Source of the DNA: Watersipora subatra | Taxonomy: Eukaryota > Bryozoa > Gymnolaemata > Cheilostomatida > Watersiporidae | Length of the DNA stretch: 64,000 bases | Direction of reading: 5' to 3' | Assembly (NCBI RefSeq): GCF_963576615.1 | Contig: NC_088715.1 | Location: 51,500,007-51,564,006 of the forward strand | Shown: in pieces, positions 24,722 to 38,900 of the stretch | Layout of the letters: every line of letters starts with the position of its first letter | How positions within the stretch are numbered: the first letter of the stretch is position 1 | Made by a program: the position numbers and the translations under genes | Notes under the pieces: generated by a model | Databases searched by the model: none | The model's input: the letters and a program-made list of their open reading frames with translations, nothing else | What the model was told of the DNA's origin: nothing

Positions 24722-26932
24722 TATATGCAAAAGAAAGTAGCATACTAATGTTACGAGATTTTGTAGCAGACCTGCTACTAATGACCAAGTATCATTGCCA
24801 AAAAATATTTACTTATGGCCTAGATTTTTTGTCTTTTTTATTAGCTTTCAGTAAAAAGTGCTTTTTGATCGATAACTGTATTGATACCAGCCATGCTTAT
24901 GAAATCTCACAGAAAGTCTTTGACCAACATCCACCTAACTTGATCAACATCACCTTGACCAACATCACATGTGGTCGTACTGTAATGTAGCAGATATAGA
25001 AAATCTAATACTTAAGCTCATCTAGTGCAGAAGTGTTTCATTGCTGAGCAAACAGAACGCTTTGTTACTGATGGTTTGTCATTTGGATTATGGCGTTGCG
25101 CTTTACACTATGCTATACATTAGGTTATGCTTGGCGAGTTCCATACGAATCAATCAGGTATTTTAATTTAAGCCATCCAGTCAGTCAAACTGTTGGTTAC
25201 TAGTTAGGCCTACTGTTTACACAGCAGAATCAAAGACGTCACCAATTTGGTAGGCAGCCTATCAAAGCTTCCATAGATAGAGGTATTATTTTTGATATAA
25301 TACTAGGCATTAGTCATGAAATCATTTTATGACTAACTTTGAAAACAAATATTTAAAACTAGCAATTCACTAGTCAACCATCTTATGGCTTCCATCGATG
25401 TATGTTACTTCCGCTCATTTGTTAATACTTCAAATAATTATGTTTATGCAAATCTGGCTTTTAATCTGTAACAAATTATAAATTGCTTTTTATCTTTCTT
25501 TGGAAATGGTTATTGTATATACTCATGGGTATGTTGAGTTTCTAAAAGATCATTTTATGGTAAAATTTTTGGCACTGACTTACACATATCAAATGTTTAT
25601 GGACATGCTGCTGTTGAGTCGAATAGAATGCGAATATAAAATGAAAACTCTGTTATTGTACATGTAATATACACCGCGGGATGAGATCTTAGCAAACACT
25701 CATGATAATAGTGCTTCATCATATAAATGTTGACTTTACTTCATCAAATTACAGGTATCAAATCTTAGTGAAAATACGGTATATATTACTTACAAGCTTA
25801 TGACAAGCTTGTTTGTCATAAACAAGCGTACGATGTCACACTTAATGATAACATGGCAGTCGCCATTGTTGTGTTGTACTGCCACCTGCCAGTTTTGAAT
25901 TTAGCAAGTAATATATTTGGGAAACTGTTAAGCGAAATTTAATATTGCTGATTTTTTATTGCGAGCAGTTAGCTAGTGCATTTACAATTTGTCATTGCAC
26001 CAGTAATATTTTAAATGTATCATCCCAGACCTCGTGGAAAACATGTCAAAGAGCTATTTTTATTTATTATATTGAGTTAGAAAGCTTCAAATTTTGGAAG
26101 TTGTTTTTTATTTCGGATTAGCACAATTTGATTCAGATTTGATAAATAATTATTCCAGAATAGCGTAGTCGACTTACACGTGATTAATACCTATAATAAT
26201 GCAATTTTTTGTTGTTGTAAAATACCCGTTGAATATACCGATGGGATCAATGTCTGCATGAATTACATGGTATACATTTTACCTGATAGTTACTATCCTT
26301 CACTAGGCTTACTTAGCAAGCACAATCATTAATCTAAATATGCATGCCAGATCGCTTTAGGCAGTCTATTCAAGTTTATGTATACATGTTAAAAGTAAGG
26401 TTTTAGCTGACAGAACAATCTTGGACAGCAACCGGATTAGTTGTATTAGTAATGTGTATTAGAATTGTAAAAGTTAGTTATAGTAGTAATGTAATGTGGT
26501 CTTCAAAAGTTGTAGCTCATCACAAACCGGCTGAAATATATTTACAGTTCTAGGCAATGACTATTAGCTAAATAGTATTCATCATTTTAATTTAGTTTTT
26601 ATTAAAAGCAAACATGTGGGAATATTTCACTTTTAAACATCACATTAATGTATGCATAGTTTTCCTTGCTCTGAAGTTTGATATGAAAAATAACAGTTAT
26701 AGAGGCTCGCATATGCATACATGTTTATTAAGTTTTAGATTTTTAAAAACTGACATGAATTTCTGTATTCTACTTTGTACGACTAAAGCAGATTATAATC
26801 TGATTTCAGTATTGTGTCATGTTCGTTATACTTGCATAAAACAAGAAAGTCGAATCACATCGCTTTATTGTACGCTAAAACCAATTTTTGCACAAATATG
26901 TCAAAGACGTTTATGAATGTTGTAGGTCCAAC
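24722..26932. other. Gene-free stretch upstream of ST13
   Basis: AT-rich sequence with no recognised repeat family and no supported gene. It must contain the ST13 promoter or a 5' UTR intron. No TATA box in a convincing position is visible. An AG acceptor-like site (TGTTGTAG) lies 7 bases before the ST13 start codon. Confidence 0.5.
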
Positions 26933-29900
26933 ATGTCTCTTCCTTCTGAGCAAGTCAATGCTCTAAAGATTTTTGTCCAACTCTGCAAACATCAACCCGC
27001 AGTACTTCATGATCCTAGACTTGCATTCTATAGAGAATACCTTGAGAGGTGAGGGAGTATTATTTTTGTAGAAACCTAGAAATGAAGCCCATCTATTAGT
27101 AGTTGTTTCCTCTTGGCTGAAAGTGCTCTAGCATTTGCTAATCTCAGCTGATTGTAATTGAAGCCAGAGATCACTACGTGATAAGCATTTCTGCTTGATT
27201 CTCAGCACTTGTGGAGCACACACTGCAGTTTTAGTTAACTGACACTTTGGTGGCCAGGTTGGGTTTTTAGTTACTGGCGAAACTGCTATTTGAGTTCACT
27301 CCAAGTCTACTTAATTTTCATGAAAAATATTTGAAGAAACTGCATTGTTAAGCATGTAAAGTTATAATCATGGAATCCAATCTAATTGTAGTTGTAATTT
27401 CATTTAGTGTTAAACTACATGTATTTAACATCATGTCGTATGTCAATGAAACTCGCTCGATGTTTCCCAATTTAACCATCTGTCATTTTAGTCTTGGAGC
27501 TACAATTCCTCCACCCCCTCCTGAAGAAGAGTCCAAACCCGCTCCTGCAGAAGAGGTAAGTATGAGCTAGCGACCTGAATATACAGTTAAACCTCTTGTT
27601 GCTTTTACAGTTACTTGTGGATTTGAAGTTTGCTACGTACAACTGAAGCTGGTGATCTTTCGGTTTAGAAAATGTGCTCAATTCCCACTTTTTTATACCA
27701 AACACTTTCATGAGTCATATCTCCAGCAGATCTGGAAACTAGTAACAAAGTAGCTATCATAATAAGATGAAAATGCAACACAAAGCAAATTACTATGAAA
27801 ATCTTTTTGCTACCATATCTGCTTCCTAGCAATTTATCTTACCAAATTTTGCACTTTTCAACAGAAATTTTTTTGTTGTCATCTGGTTTAAACTAAAGCA
27901 AGAAAGTTGGCTTTGCTCAATTTAAATACCAGGTCTTTTGCATGTTTAAACTAGCAGAAATTATCTATATATGTTTTGTCATATTCTTTTAAAACAATAA
28001 TTGAAAATTAAACACTTGCATGCTTTCTTGAGCTTTTAAATGCTACAATAGCGCCATAAAATGGTTTACAAAAACTATGACAAACGTAAAAAACCTTTAG
28101 AGTTCCTTGCCATTATCTAATTAAAGTATTGGCTCAGTAACGAAGCACTTGCAATTTGACCAGTACTAACCTATGTTGCCGAACCAATAAGAGAATATAG
28201 GAGCTGTCGGTCCACAAATAGCTGGCTAATGAGATTATATTTTTGAGTAAATACTTTGCATTATGGAGTTATCTGCAAGCAGCATTCTCCATCTATCTAC
28301 CCAGTCACTAGATCATATTCCGCTGAGTATCATAAGTAAGTTTTTGACTAAGCACTTTGCCTTCAAGTATTTGTTTCTGTTGACTTTGACTTGCCCAAGT
28401 GGTGGGCGATGTTCTTTTGTAGCTACATTTCACTCCAGTCTGTACGTGTTAAGGTCCGGCCACACGTAACGAATTATTCGTTCAATCTGACCGAATCCAC
28501 GAATTTCACAGAATTCACAGATCTATTCTGCCGAATATGCTAGATTCGTCTGAGCTGTGCATGCACACCGAATTCGTTACCGAAACGCGTTTAATTGGCT
28601 AACCAATTTTTTTAGCGAGCACGATTCTATTAGCTTTGACAAGTAATATAGTCCAAGACACGTACGACGACCCACAATAAAAGTTTTACCGCGATATGAC
28701 TTGATACATACGATGCAACTGCCTATATGCGCTATTGTTGGTTCTCTCTCGTTGGTTCACCATGACAGGAACTTCTCATCGTGTATCTAGAATTTTTTTA
28801 GATATTTTAGAAGTTATGAATTATTTCTTTTTCAATAATAATAATTTTTTTTATGCAGCAAAAGCTCCGTCGCAAAAACAGTCGCTATCTCTAGCGCATA
28901 TAGGCAGTTGCATCGTATGTATCAAGTCATATCGCGGTGATACTTTTATTGTGTGTCGTCGTACGTGTCTTGGACTATATCACTTGTCAAAGCTAATAGA
29001 ATCGTGCTCGCTAAAAAATTGGTTAGCCAATTAAACGCGTTTCGGTAACGAATTCGGTGTGCATGCACAGCTCAGACGAATCTAGCATATTCGGCAGAAT
29101 AGATCTGTGAATTCTGTGAAATTCGTGGATTCGGTCAGATTGAACGAATAATTCGTTACGTGTGGCCGGACCTTTAGACTTCTATTTGTGGCAGCAGCCG
29201 TAGTCAATACTGCTGATAAGCAAGACTCTTTGAAATGTATGGAACAAAAAAAGATATCAAGTTGTACGGATTCATAGGGCAAGACCAAGCTGCACTCGAC
29301 TATCCAGCATGATTTGATTATCGTGTGTATGAACTTGCCTAATGGTTTGTTGCAACCTGGTAATCTTATCTTACTGCTTTTAACAGAAACCATCTGCAGA
29401 ACCATCCCCTACAGCGGAACCATCCCCTACAGCGGAACCCGCAGCCTCTCCAGAGAGTACAAGTGAATCGTCAGACGTTGAAAGTGATGTAGAAATCAAT
29501 CTTGATTTTGTTATTGGTGCTGAGAGTGAGCCACTCCCCACCCTTCCATCTACAGAGAAAGAGGTGTGTTGGGAAATCTTGCCTTGTGACGCACAGCTGT
29601 CGATACATGTATATTTTATCATCATGATTGCCATGTTGGCTTAGCTTTACACGACGTTTCCACAAAATGCAGCAAAGGATTATTTTGTCGCATTTTTATT
29701 CACTCGCATTTGAGCCGTTAGCTATCCATTCTGTCTGGAAAACTGACTACTCTCGCCTTCAATGTTCTTACAAGTTTCGAACTGGATAGCGTTAGTCCAC
29801 TCTTTGTAAGTCAAATAACTTGCAAGGGTGTTGTGGTTCTGAAGATGGGTTGTTCCTCTCCGTTACTGATAGATAGTATTACTAGCCTTGCCACTTGTTA

Positions 29901-32900
29901 TGTTTTTGTCAGGTGTCTGAAGAGGACTCCGACAAAGCGGATGAAAAGAGAAGAGAGGCGATGAGAGCAATGTCTGATGGTGAACAGGAGGCAGCTCTGG
30001 CCCTATTTACAGAAGCTATTGAGCTTAATCCCGTAATGGCAGTGCTTTATGCCAAGAGAGCACAGTAAGTAATGTCATAGAAATATGTCATGAGGTAGAA
30101 GTACCAGTGTTGAAGTAGGTAATGATGTAGAAGTACCAGTGTTGAAGTAAGTAATGCTGTAGAAGTACCAGTGTTGAAGTAAGTAATGCTGTAGAAGTAT
30201 CAGCGTTGAAGTAAGTAATGCTGTAGAAGTATCAGTGTTGAAGTAAGTAATGCTGTAGAAATACCAGTGTTGAAGTAAGTAATGCTGTAGAAGTATCAGT
30301 GTTGAAGAAAGTAATGCTGTAGAAGTATCAGTGTTGAAGTAAGTAATGCTGTAGAAGTACCAGTGTTGAAGTAAGTAATGCTGTAGAAGTATCAGCGTTG
30401 AAGTAAGTAATGCTGTAGAAGTATCAGTGTTGAAGTAAGTAATGCTGTAGAAGTGCTAATTTCCTAATCAATGATAAATGATGCATTTTTGTACAAAAAC
30501 TTTGTCTACTGCAGAATCAGGTAATGAAAAAGAAATCCATACCAAGCTTGTTTTTCCAGGCTGTTTGTGCGGATGAAGAGACCAGAAGCAGCTGTGAAAG
30601 ACTGTGACAGAGCCTTGGAGTTGAATGCCAACTCTGCTCTCGCGCACAAGCAGAGGGGTCGCGCACACAGGTACAATGCAAGTGGAAGCCTTGTTTTTAC
30701 TTACTATTTTTGCTTTTTTTCTCTCATAATTATTAGGTTTAGTTGTATTCTAAGGAGGTTTTCGCCTGTGTGATAGGTAGCCATCAAGAGAATGTTGTTT
30801 GTATTCTACAGTCATACTTCGATATATTAGTGTCCCAACTTGCGGGAAATTTGAGATATGGTGGAAATTCCAAGCAAATATTGCTGTGTGCGCGCGAGAG
30901 ACTGCTTATGAGAACAACATTGCTTGATCTTTTTTGTCGAGCGATTTTAAAAAGGCGAGGTAACAGTGAAGGTAAAAATGTGGCTTAAAGAGCTGAGCCA
31001 GGAGCAGAAAAATGAAATTAGAATCAAGTTTAGTGCAACATAATCTTAAAACTTATCTTTGAGTGTGAGCAAAGTATGGTAAGTTTTTTAAAATTTGAGA
31101 TATGAGAGGGATGACATACGAGCTCAGGCCCAGAACGCATTAAGCTTGTATAAATTACAAATATATGTAATGGTGAAAGCCTGTAACAAATACATGTTAG
31201 ACTTGTATTACTACATGATAAATAAAGTTCACATGGAAAAAAAAGAATAGAGAAATAATAAATAAAACTATGATGGTATGTTTGTTTACCTTATGTGTTG
31301 GCTGTCTAGACGAGGCTAAGCAAAGACTGTAGGAAGTGGGAGGACAGCGGCTGGATGATGTAGGATGGGGGTTGTTGTCTTGGTTTTGTTTTGCTCAGAA
31401 TAAAAGTTCCTAATAGTGTAACTAAAAAGATTTATTTATTATTCCACAAACTGGAAGAAAATTATTTCATCACACAGAAAACGCAGAACTGTACCTGCTA
31501 AAAACAAAAGCTGTCCTATGTAATATATAACTCCAAGTTACACAACTAACGGAAATGAAACACTTGAGGTTTACCGACTTTCACTAGCAAAGAAAACTGA
31601 GGTAGTTATGTTTTTCGTCACGCCCGCTAGAAGCAAACTGTCCCAGGTATGACTCAAGCAAACGGGCCAAAATACAAAAGGTCTTTAGATACGAAAAGTC
31701 TCTCGGCTTTTGTATCTAAAAATATTTTTCGTAAGTTGAAGCAAAATTTCTAACAAAAAATGTTTTGGAACTTTAAATTTTGTATGTAGTCATTCATGAA
31801 TAAAGGCTCCACTGTATATGGTTATATAGCCCATCTCTTAAAGGTTGACATGCAACAAAATTCACATTACAGTTATTTGGTATCAAAAGATTCACCATGT
31901 TTTACTCTGTTATGTTGTAGATGCAAAATATGTGGGAGTACGACCACAAGCTCTTAAAAGCTAAAAAACAAACAGTTAATGGCAGCCATCATGAAACCGC
32001 CGTAGTTTGGATTCTCTTTCCAAAACGGCTCAAATGGGACGTAGTTGTGGGAGAAGGTTTCTATTTACACTTTCATGCAACCTTATTCGTCGAAATATTT
32101 TCACAAATATACTTCACGCATTCAATAAAACCATGTCTATTGTTCTTACACGTCTGTTTTATCGTCATTGTAATGCTGCCACTTTCAGCAGTGATATCTT
32201 ATAACTTACCGTAAAAATTCTTTTTATTTTTTAACCTTACCTCGAAGGAGTACATATCATTGTCTGATAATCAAGACGAGCCTGTTGGTCACCTGTGATA
32301 ATCGAAAAGTGCTGCAAAAATTATTTGTGAAGTATTGGGTCACATGATCAGATTACGACTTGCCGATTAGACCAAGCCGAAACAAAACTGTAAAGTAGCG
32401 AGCATCTATATTTGATACGAGGTCTTCGGTAAAACCCGAAGTGTTTGTCATAAACTAGTGCTACAAGAAGTTTTATATTGAGCTTTTTATTGGCCTTTCA
32501 ATTCACGTGAGAACATCACGTGACAAGACAATAACCAAACTGTCATGGCTACGTCAGAGAAATAAACAGATTCCAATCTATGGCGGCTTTTCGTTTTTGA
32601 GCTTTTAGAGCTTGTAATCACATTTCCACATATGTGGTACCTACAACACAACAGAGTAAGACATGGTGAATATTTTGATACCAAATAACTGTAATGTGAA
32701 TTTTGTTGCAAGTCAATCTTTAAATATTTTTTAGATTGTCGAATGCCTATTGGTCAATTCTATAGCCTCTCCTCTTTTTCCTTTTAGACCTCATTTCTGC
32801 TAACGCATGTCTAAGATTGTATTTTTAATTGTAAGAGTAAGTATGTATTGATGCGTAGTGAACTTTTTATTTTTATGGCAACATAAAGGTAATAATACGG

Positions 32901-35900
32901 AAATCACATTACATGTAGTTTTTAAATGTGAATTCTTAACAGGAATATTTGTATATACTTAGCTAAGGTATTGCATATATATAGTTTTGTAAAACAGGTC
33001 ATATGAATGTTATCTGTCTGGTATGTTGATAGAACAAATAAGACTGACAGTTGATCTGCCATGATAGTAGAAGTTTGGTTGTTTTGTAACAATGTTTGTT
33101 ATTATTCTATCCTAGCTTTCAAATTCTAAATTTCTATAGTGTCTATATACTAGAATATCTCTGTCCTTTACATTCTCTACATTCTACATTTTCCTTTTCA
33201 TTTTGAATTTTGTTATTAGCGCACTCATGGAGTTCCCAACTCTTGTTATCTAAACACATCAAATAATACCATCAAGGATTTTTTCTATGATAAATGACGT
33301 CTCTACACATTGACTTATTCTTGATTGAGAAAACCTATAGCTGCAGGGATTTCATGCTTGCCGATATAGTGTAGGGAATATATCTGGCACCCAGGTACTT
33401 TTAAGTTAGCTCTTTCAATATTTTTTCTTCTAATGTGGTCTGATTGACACGCGGATTCTGCAGCGCTTCCCTTTCCTAGTTTGAAAGATTTATGTGTTAC
33501 AGGCTGCTAGGAAAGATAGATGAGGCATATAAAGATCTCGGTAGAGGTCAGGCTATAGACTATGATGATGACACAGATGAACTGCAGAAGAGCCTTAAGG
33601 ATGACGTGAGCATCATATCTGCTATATAATATGTATAATTATATGCTATATAACATATGTATACAGTCCATCCTCGTTATGATGGAATAATTAGGGTGGT
33701 GAATGGCCTGGTTTAGCTGATTGCCCAGTTTAATTGATGTGCCCATATATAGATCTATATATACAGGAGAAATCACATTAATAAGGCCATATACATTGCA
33801 CTGTACTACATAGTATTTCCTTTATAATCACTGCGTTTCCGTGCTTCAAATGAGTTTGGAGTTGCCCACTGCTGACAAATCACATTAATTAGGCCTATAT
33901 ACATTGTACTGTACTACATAGTATATCCTTTATAATCACTGCGTTTCCGTGCTTAAAATGAGTTTGGAGTTGCCCACTGCTGACGAATTCGCATTCTACC
34001 ATTGTGATGATATGGGGTTGCACTATATAGATCTTTCCAAGATTGACACTACCCCTCAAAACAAAACTTGTCAAATTAGACTTGCTTTTCTCGTCTTGCG
34101 ATGTGGAACACAAAGGTTTTTTATCATTTTTCTCGCCATACAACGTCAACGAAAAGGTCTCTCGAAATTAAGTTGCTAGCGAAGATGCCAAAATGCTTTT
34201 CACAAAATCCCTCCCGCAGCGCCTGAAGGAGATAATGTAACAGCAGAGCACCGTGACGAGGGCCGGCGGGACCGACCTTATGAGTGCCAGTCGAGTCTCA
34301 GTATCACGGTAGGAGGCTCGGCCGCCGGGAGCTGACTCGGCGGGCCGAGAAAAACCGGCAGAACAACAAAGAGAGATGACTGGAAGCGATAAGCAGGAGG
34401 CTGAGCCTATCGCCGGAGCAAGCATATACATGTACAATAAGTAGCTGGCTAACATTGATTTGAGAGAGCTCGCTCAGTCTTTCTTCATGCTTGTGTTTGT
34501 TGCGCATACATGGTATCATGTGCCTTTATATATAAAGGCACAAGGTTAATATACTATATAGTTACTAATTTTTAAGATATACAGTGCGTATATAAACTTA
34601 TGGTTTGTACCAGAAGGGGGTGTTTGCATTAGATAATTACTATGGTTTCCTATACCCTTTTCTACGACAGTTTTACCTCACGTCTCTACACCAGAACGAA
34701 TTAATGTCGTATAGCCGGGGTCCACTCTATTGTCAATTCGGATCCAACAGCGGTGAGCGCTTCTATGACGTCGAATATTACTCTCACAATAAATACCTTC
34801 GCACCAATTTAGAGAAGCGAAATGCTATTCAATGCGGTTCGATTTCACCGGTTTTATAATTTGGAGTGGAAGCAACACCAATCCATTCAAAGCCTGAAAA
34901 TGCAGTGAATATTTAACCTGTGAGGATTCAAAACTGCGAAAATTTTCAAAAATAGCAAATAAGGTTAGACAACGTAAGTAAGGGCAAATCATTTGTAGAA
35001 ATTTACAAAGCATGCTTGTTAGTCCGGATGTGGAAGTCCCAGATGAGCTTAGCATGGTCATTTTCGTAGACCTTTGGAGCTTCCCACTATATAATATATA
35101 CATATTATATGTATACATAATATATACATATAATATATACATTATATATACAGTCAAACATGGATAACTCGCCCTCGGATAGCTCGAACACATGGTTAAC
35201 TCGAACGGTTTTGTTTGGTCCGTTCCCACGTAATGTTAAATTGCTTTAGATAACTTGACCTCAACTTTGTTAACTCGAACAGTTTTTTGCCCAATGGCTA
35301 CCGAAATGGTTGTTATCGCTTTAAAAAATCACGTTATTCCAAGCCATAGAGATAAACCTCAACTTTTAGTAGTTCATAGGCATCGTTATTACCATCATCG
35401 GCGAAATATTTTTGTCAACAATTTTTTAAAGGTTTGGTGAAATTCTATTTCTACCAAACATCCGCTTAGCGATGGCCCTTCGGAAGCAAGGAAAAGTGAG
35501 GTAACCTTCGCATAAACTTCAAGAAAAATTGGCAAAATTGATCTTGGTTAAAACGCTAAAAAAAAGATGTCTTTTCTTCTGAGCACTTCAACAGCAATCA
35601 GGTTTTGCCAATTTCAATCTAAAGAACGTCCTGACAAACAAACTTGACAAACAAACAAACAAACAAACAAATGAACGTCAAACAACAAACCAATCTCAAG
35701 CGATGGAAAAATCTCTATACTTGTTGATAAAATCTTTTTAAACTTTACATTAGAAGAATTTAATTTAAAACAAGCCATTTATGCTTGTGATTTATATTAT
35801 AGTTTGTATATGTACATGTATCTACTAATAAATACATGGACTTGTGACAGTGCTCTGATAACTTGAACGCTCTGATAACTCGAACACTTTGGCTCGGTTC

Positions 35901-38900
35901 CGTGAAGTTTGGGTTATCCACGTTTGACTGTATATATATAGAGGCTGTAAATTCTGCATCCATTGTATACATATCATATATGTAGGTTTACTTAAATCCT
36001 TGTGTATAAGCCAACCCCTTGAACTTAAAATTTTGTTAAAAGCTTGTGGTGTGGCTTATACTCACAGTCTAAAATTTATATCTGTAATCCGGGGTTAAGG
36101 AATAAAAATAATTCATTCAACAATAGGACATTAGGAAATGTCCAGTACATGTACACTCACGTAATAAGGTCTTTAATCGTAGTCACCGTCACTCGTCGTC
36201 GGGTTGCTTTTCGATAATGCCAAAAGCTGTTGCAGCATTTCGGTTGGTAGTTCACAAAGCTACGCTCACTACTTTTTTTTAAAATGCGGTGTCAATGCAG
36301 GGTTATAGGTGCCCTTTTCGATGACATGGATTAAATCCATGCTCACCGATTTGGTACGTGTTAACTGTGGTTTGCTGAAGGCATGACACTTTCGCTGCAA
36401 ATACTCATAAGTCGATTGCCAGTTGGTCAACCACGGTGTGCATGCGATGACACACAGATATGGTAGATTTGGTGAATGTCTCATGTGGCTAGGTTAACAT
36501 AAGTGTATTACTGAATGGGAAAACGACAGATGCGGATTACACACACTATATACCTTTAGTGCTAAAAACACGGCTTTTAAAGTTTGGGGGTGTTGCCTGT
36601 ACATATTCTGACACTGGCTGCAGGTGCACAAGGTGCAGGAGCATGAAAACAAGAAGGTGCACAAGGAGAAAGAGAGGGAGCTGAAGCGAAGAAAGAAGGA
36701 AGCAGCTAAGAGAAAGGCTGCTGCACAGAAAGCCTATGAAGAAGAGCAGAAGCGGCGGGCAGAGGGTAATCTTGCTCTTTTCAAACCATCTTGCTGTTTC
36801 TGACCATCTCAGCCGTTGCCAGATATCTCTGTGAGGCTTGGCTAGGGCATTAGCTGACGCAAGTTCAGGTTTCTCCAACCAGTCATTTACATGTATATGC
36901 CATATAAAAATGTTTTGATGTTTTAGTAGAAGCTAATGATTAATATGTCAGCTCGCTAGAAAAATCAATTGGCATTGACAGTCCACAGTTAACATACACG
37001 CAGCACAGGATGTAGTACAGCCTTTAGATATATACCGTCATACCTCAACATACTAGCAGCTTAATGTGTCCTTGAACTGAGCTCGTATATCAATGTTATC
37101 GTATTTCAATGCGATGTTTCCTATATAAAATAACTAAATACAAATTAATCCGTTCCCATACTTTATTATAAAACTGATTCGACGAAGATTGAGTGGTGCT
37201 GTTCTCGAAAATGGCCTCTCACATATCTGGCCATTTAATGGCCAATGAGAACCGACTCATATGCTTGTATCTCAAGGCAAAAACTCGCGTGAAATTTTGC
37301 TCGTATCTCGATTTTTTTCTATGTTGGGACACTCTTGTATCGAGGTATGACTGTACGCATGATTAGTTCATATGATTAGGTTAAATCAAATCTAATGGGT
37401 TTATATCATTCATTAGGCCCTTGAATTGAATGTTAGGGTCTAGTGGCAATCATTTACGAGTATTGATAGCTTCTTTTGCTGATATTTGTGTTGAAAAATT
37501 TTCTACTAAATTATTTTTTGAGTACGAACTAAAAGTCTGTTCTCTACTTGTAGGTTTTCCTGGTGGAATGCCTGGTGGTATGCCTGGAGGATTTCCCGGC
37601 GGGTTTCCTGGTGGTATGCCAGGTGGCATGGGAGGTCAGTTATTGACTGGCATTTTAGGAAAATGTCTACATTTTAAATTTAAAACTCAAGATTGTCACG
37701 GATATTTTTTGGCATTGCAACTTGTGCTTAAAGTAGAAGCACAGGCCAGACACATTCTTGGTTTTCAAATGTTTCAAATTTCAACCAAATCAGGGTTCAA
37801 ACAAAAAGTTCAGCAGATTGTTTTGGATGATGAACATACTTCGTAACACCCCTCCGATAAGCTGAGAAAACTTGACAACACAGCTCACTTGCCAATTATC
37901 TCTCTCTCGCTATCATTAGGATTCAATTGTTGTGCGCAGACATTTTTTCCTAAAAATCTGTTGGTACAGAGATAGCAATGAAGTCTTTTGTTTTTATTCT
38001 TTTTTCCTTAATTTCTCTCTGAGGAATTCACTGTCCTTGATATATTGTCTGCCTGTCGGGGAAAAATTATTTCATAATTTAAGCTCATCACATTTTTAAC
38101 AGCTTTCAGAAGTGAATTATGGTTGAAAACTAAGGTCGGACATTAACCAGATCCTCTGTTTAAAATCCTGTGATATCTGTTTAAAATGTTGTTGTTGTTG
38201 TTGTTGTTGTTATATTGATGTTATGAAGTTTTTGCCAAATCTCTTCAAAAGCCTTTTTTCAAATTGGGAAGCTGTTGCGAAAGTTGTTTTGAATTTTTTT
38301 ATAACTGCTCAGTTTTGGCAATCTGGTTTTTATTTGTACGTTGCATCCTGCACTATAATTTATTAGGCTGATGCACTTTATTGAGACACTTTAAAAAAAA
38401 TTGTTAAGGCAGATCAGATAAATTCCTGTTCGTATATCCTGTAGTAATAGTAGTGTGTAGATTTGCAATTTGGTCTTATTTTTTTCTCCCTTTATCATTT
38501 TCATTTCTATTGATAGGCGTGCCTGGGGCTGGAGGTGCTGGCGGTAAGTACTCATCTCCTTTCATCTAAATCACTAAAGTCTAAATTCTGCTCGTAGGCC
38601 TGAGTCAATATGATAGTAGCGAGGAAACGTAATAGATTAACTAATTACTAACTAGTTAACGAATATCCTGGCAATAGTTAGCGTATGGTGTATGGTGTGA
38701 CGATTACACCAAGAGTGTCATGCTTACAATCTTCACGCTGATGATTGCATCAATTGATATGCTTGATGAAAGGAAAACAATTAGTTTATAGATAACATTT
38801 TAACGAGGAAATGGTGGTGTATACTGTTATATATATAATGGTATATACTGTCACAGCTCATTTAGCAACAGGAACTTTCTACTGAGTGATGACGTCACAA

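Noticed and set aside
28735-29405. Open frames of about 100 codons on both strands in ST13 intron 2
   Set aside because: They lie mostly inside the palindromic Harbinger-like MITE and mirror each other.
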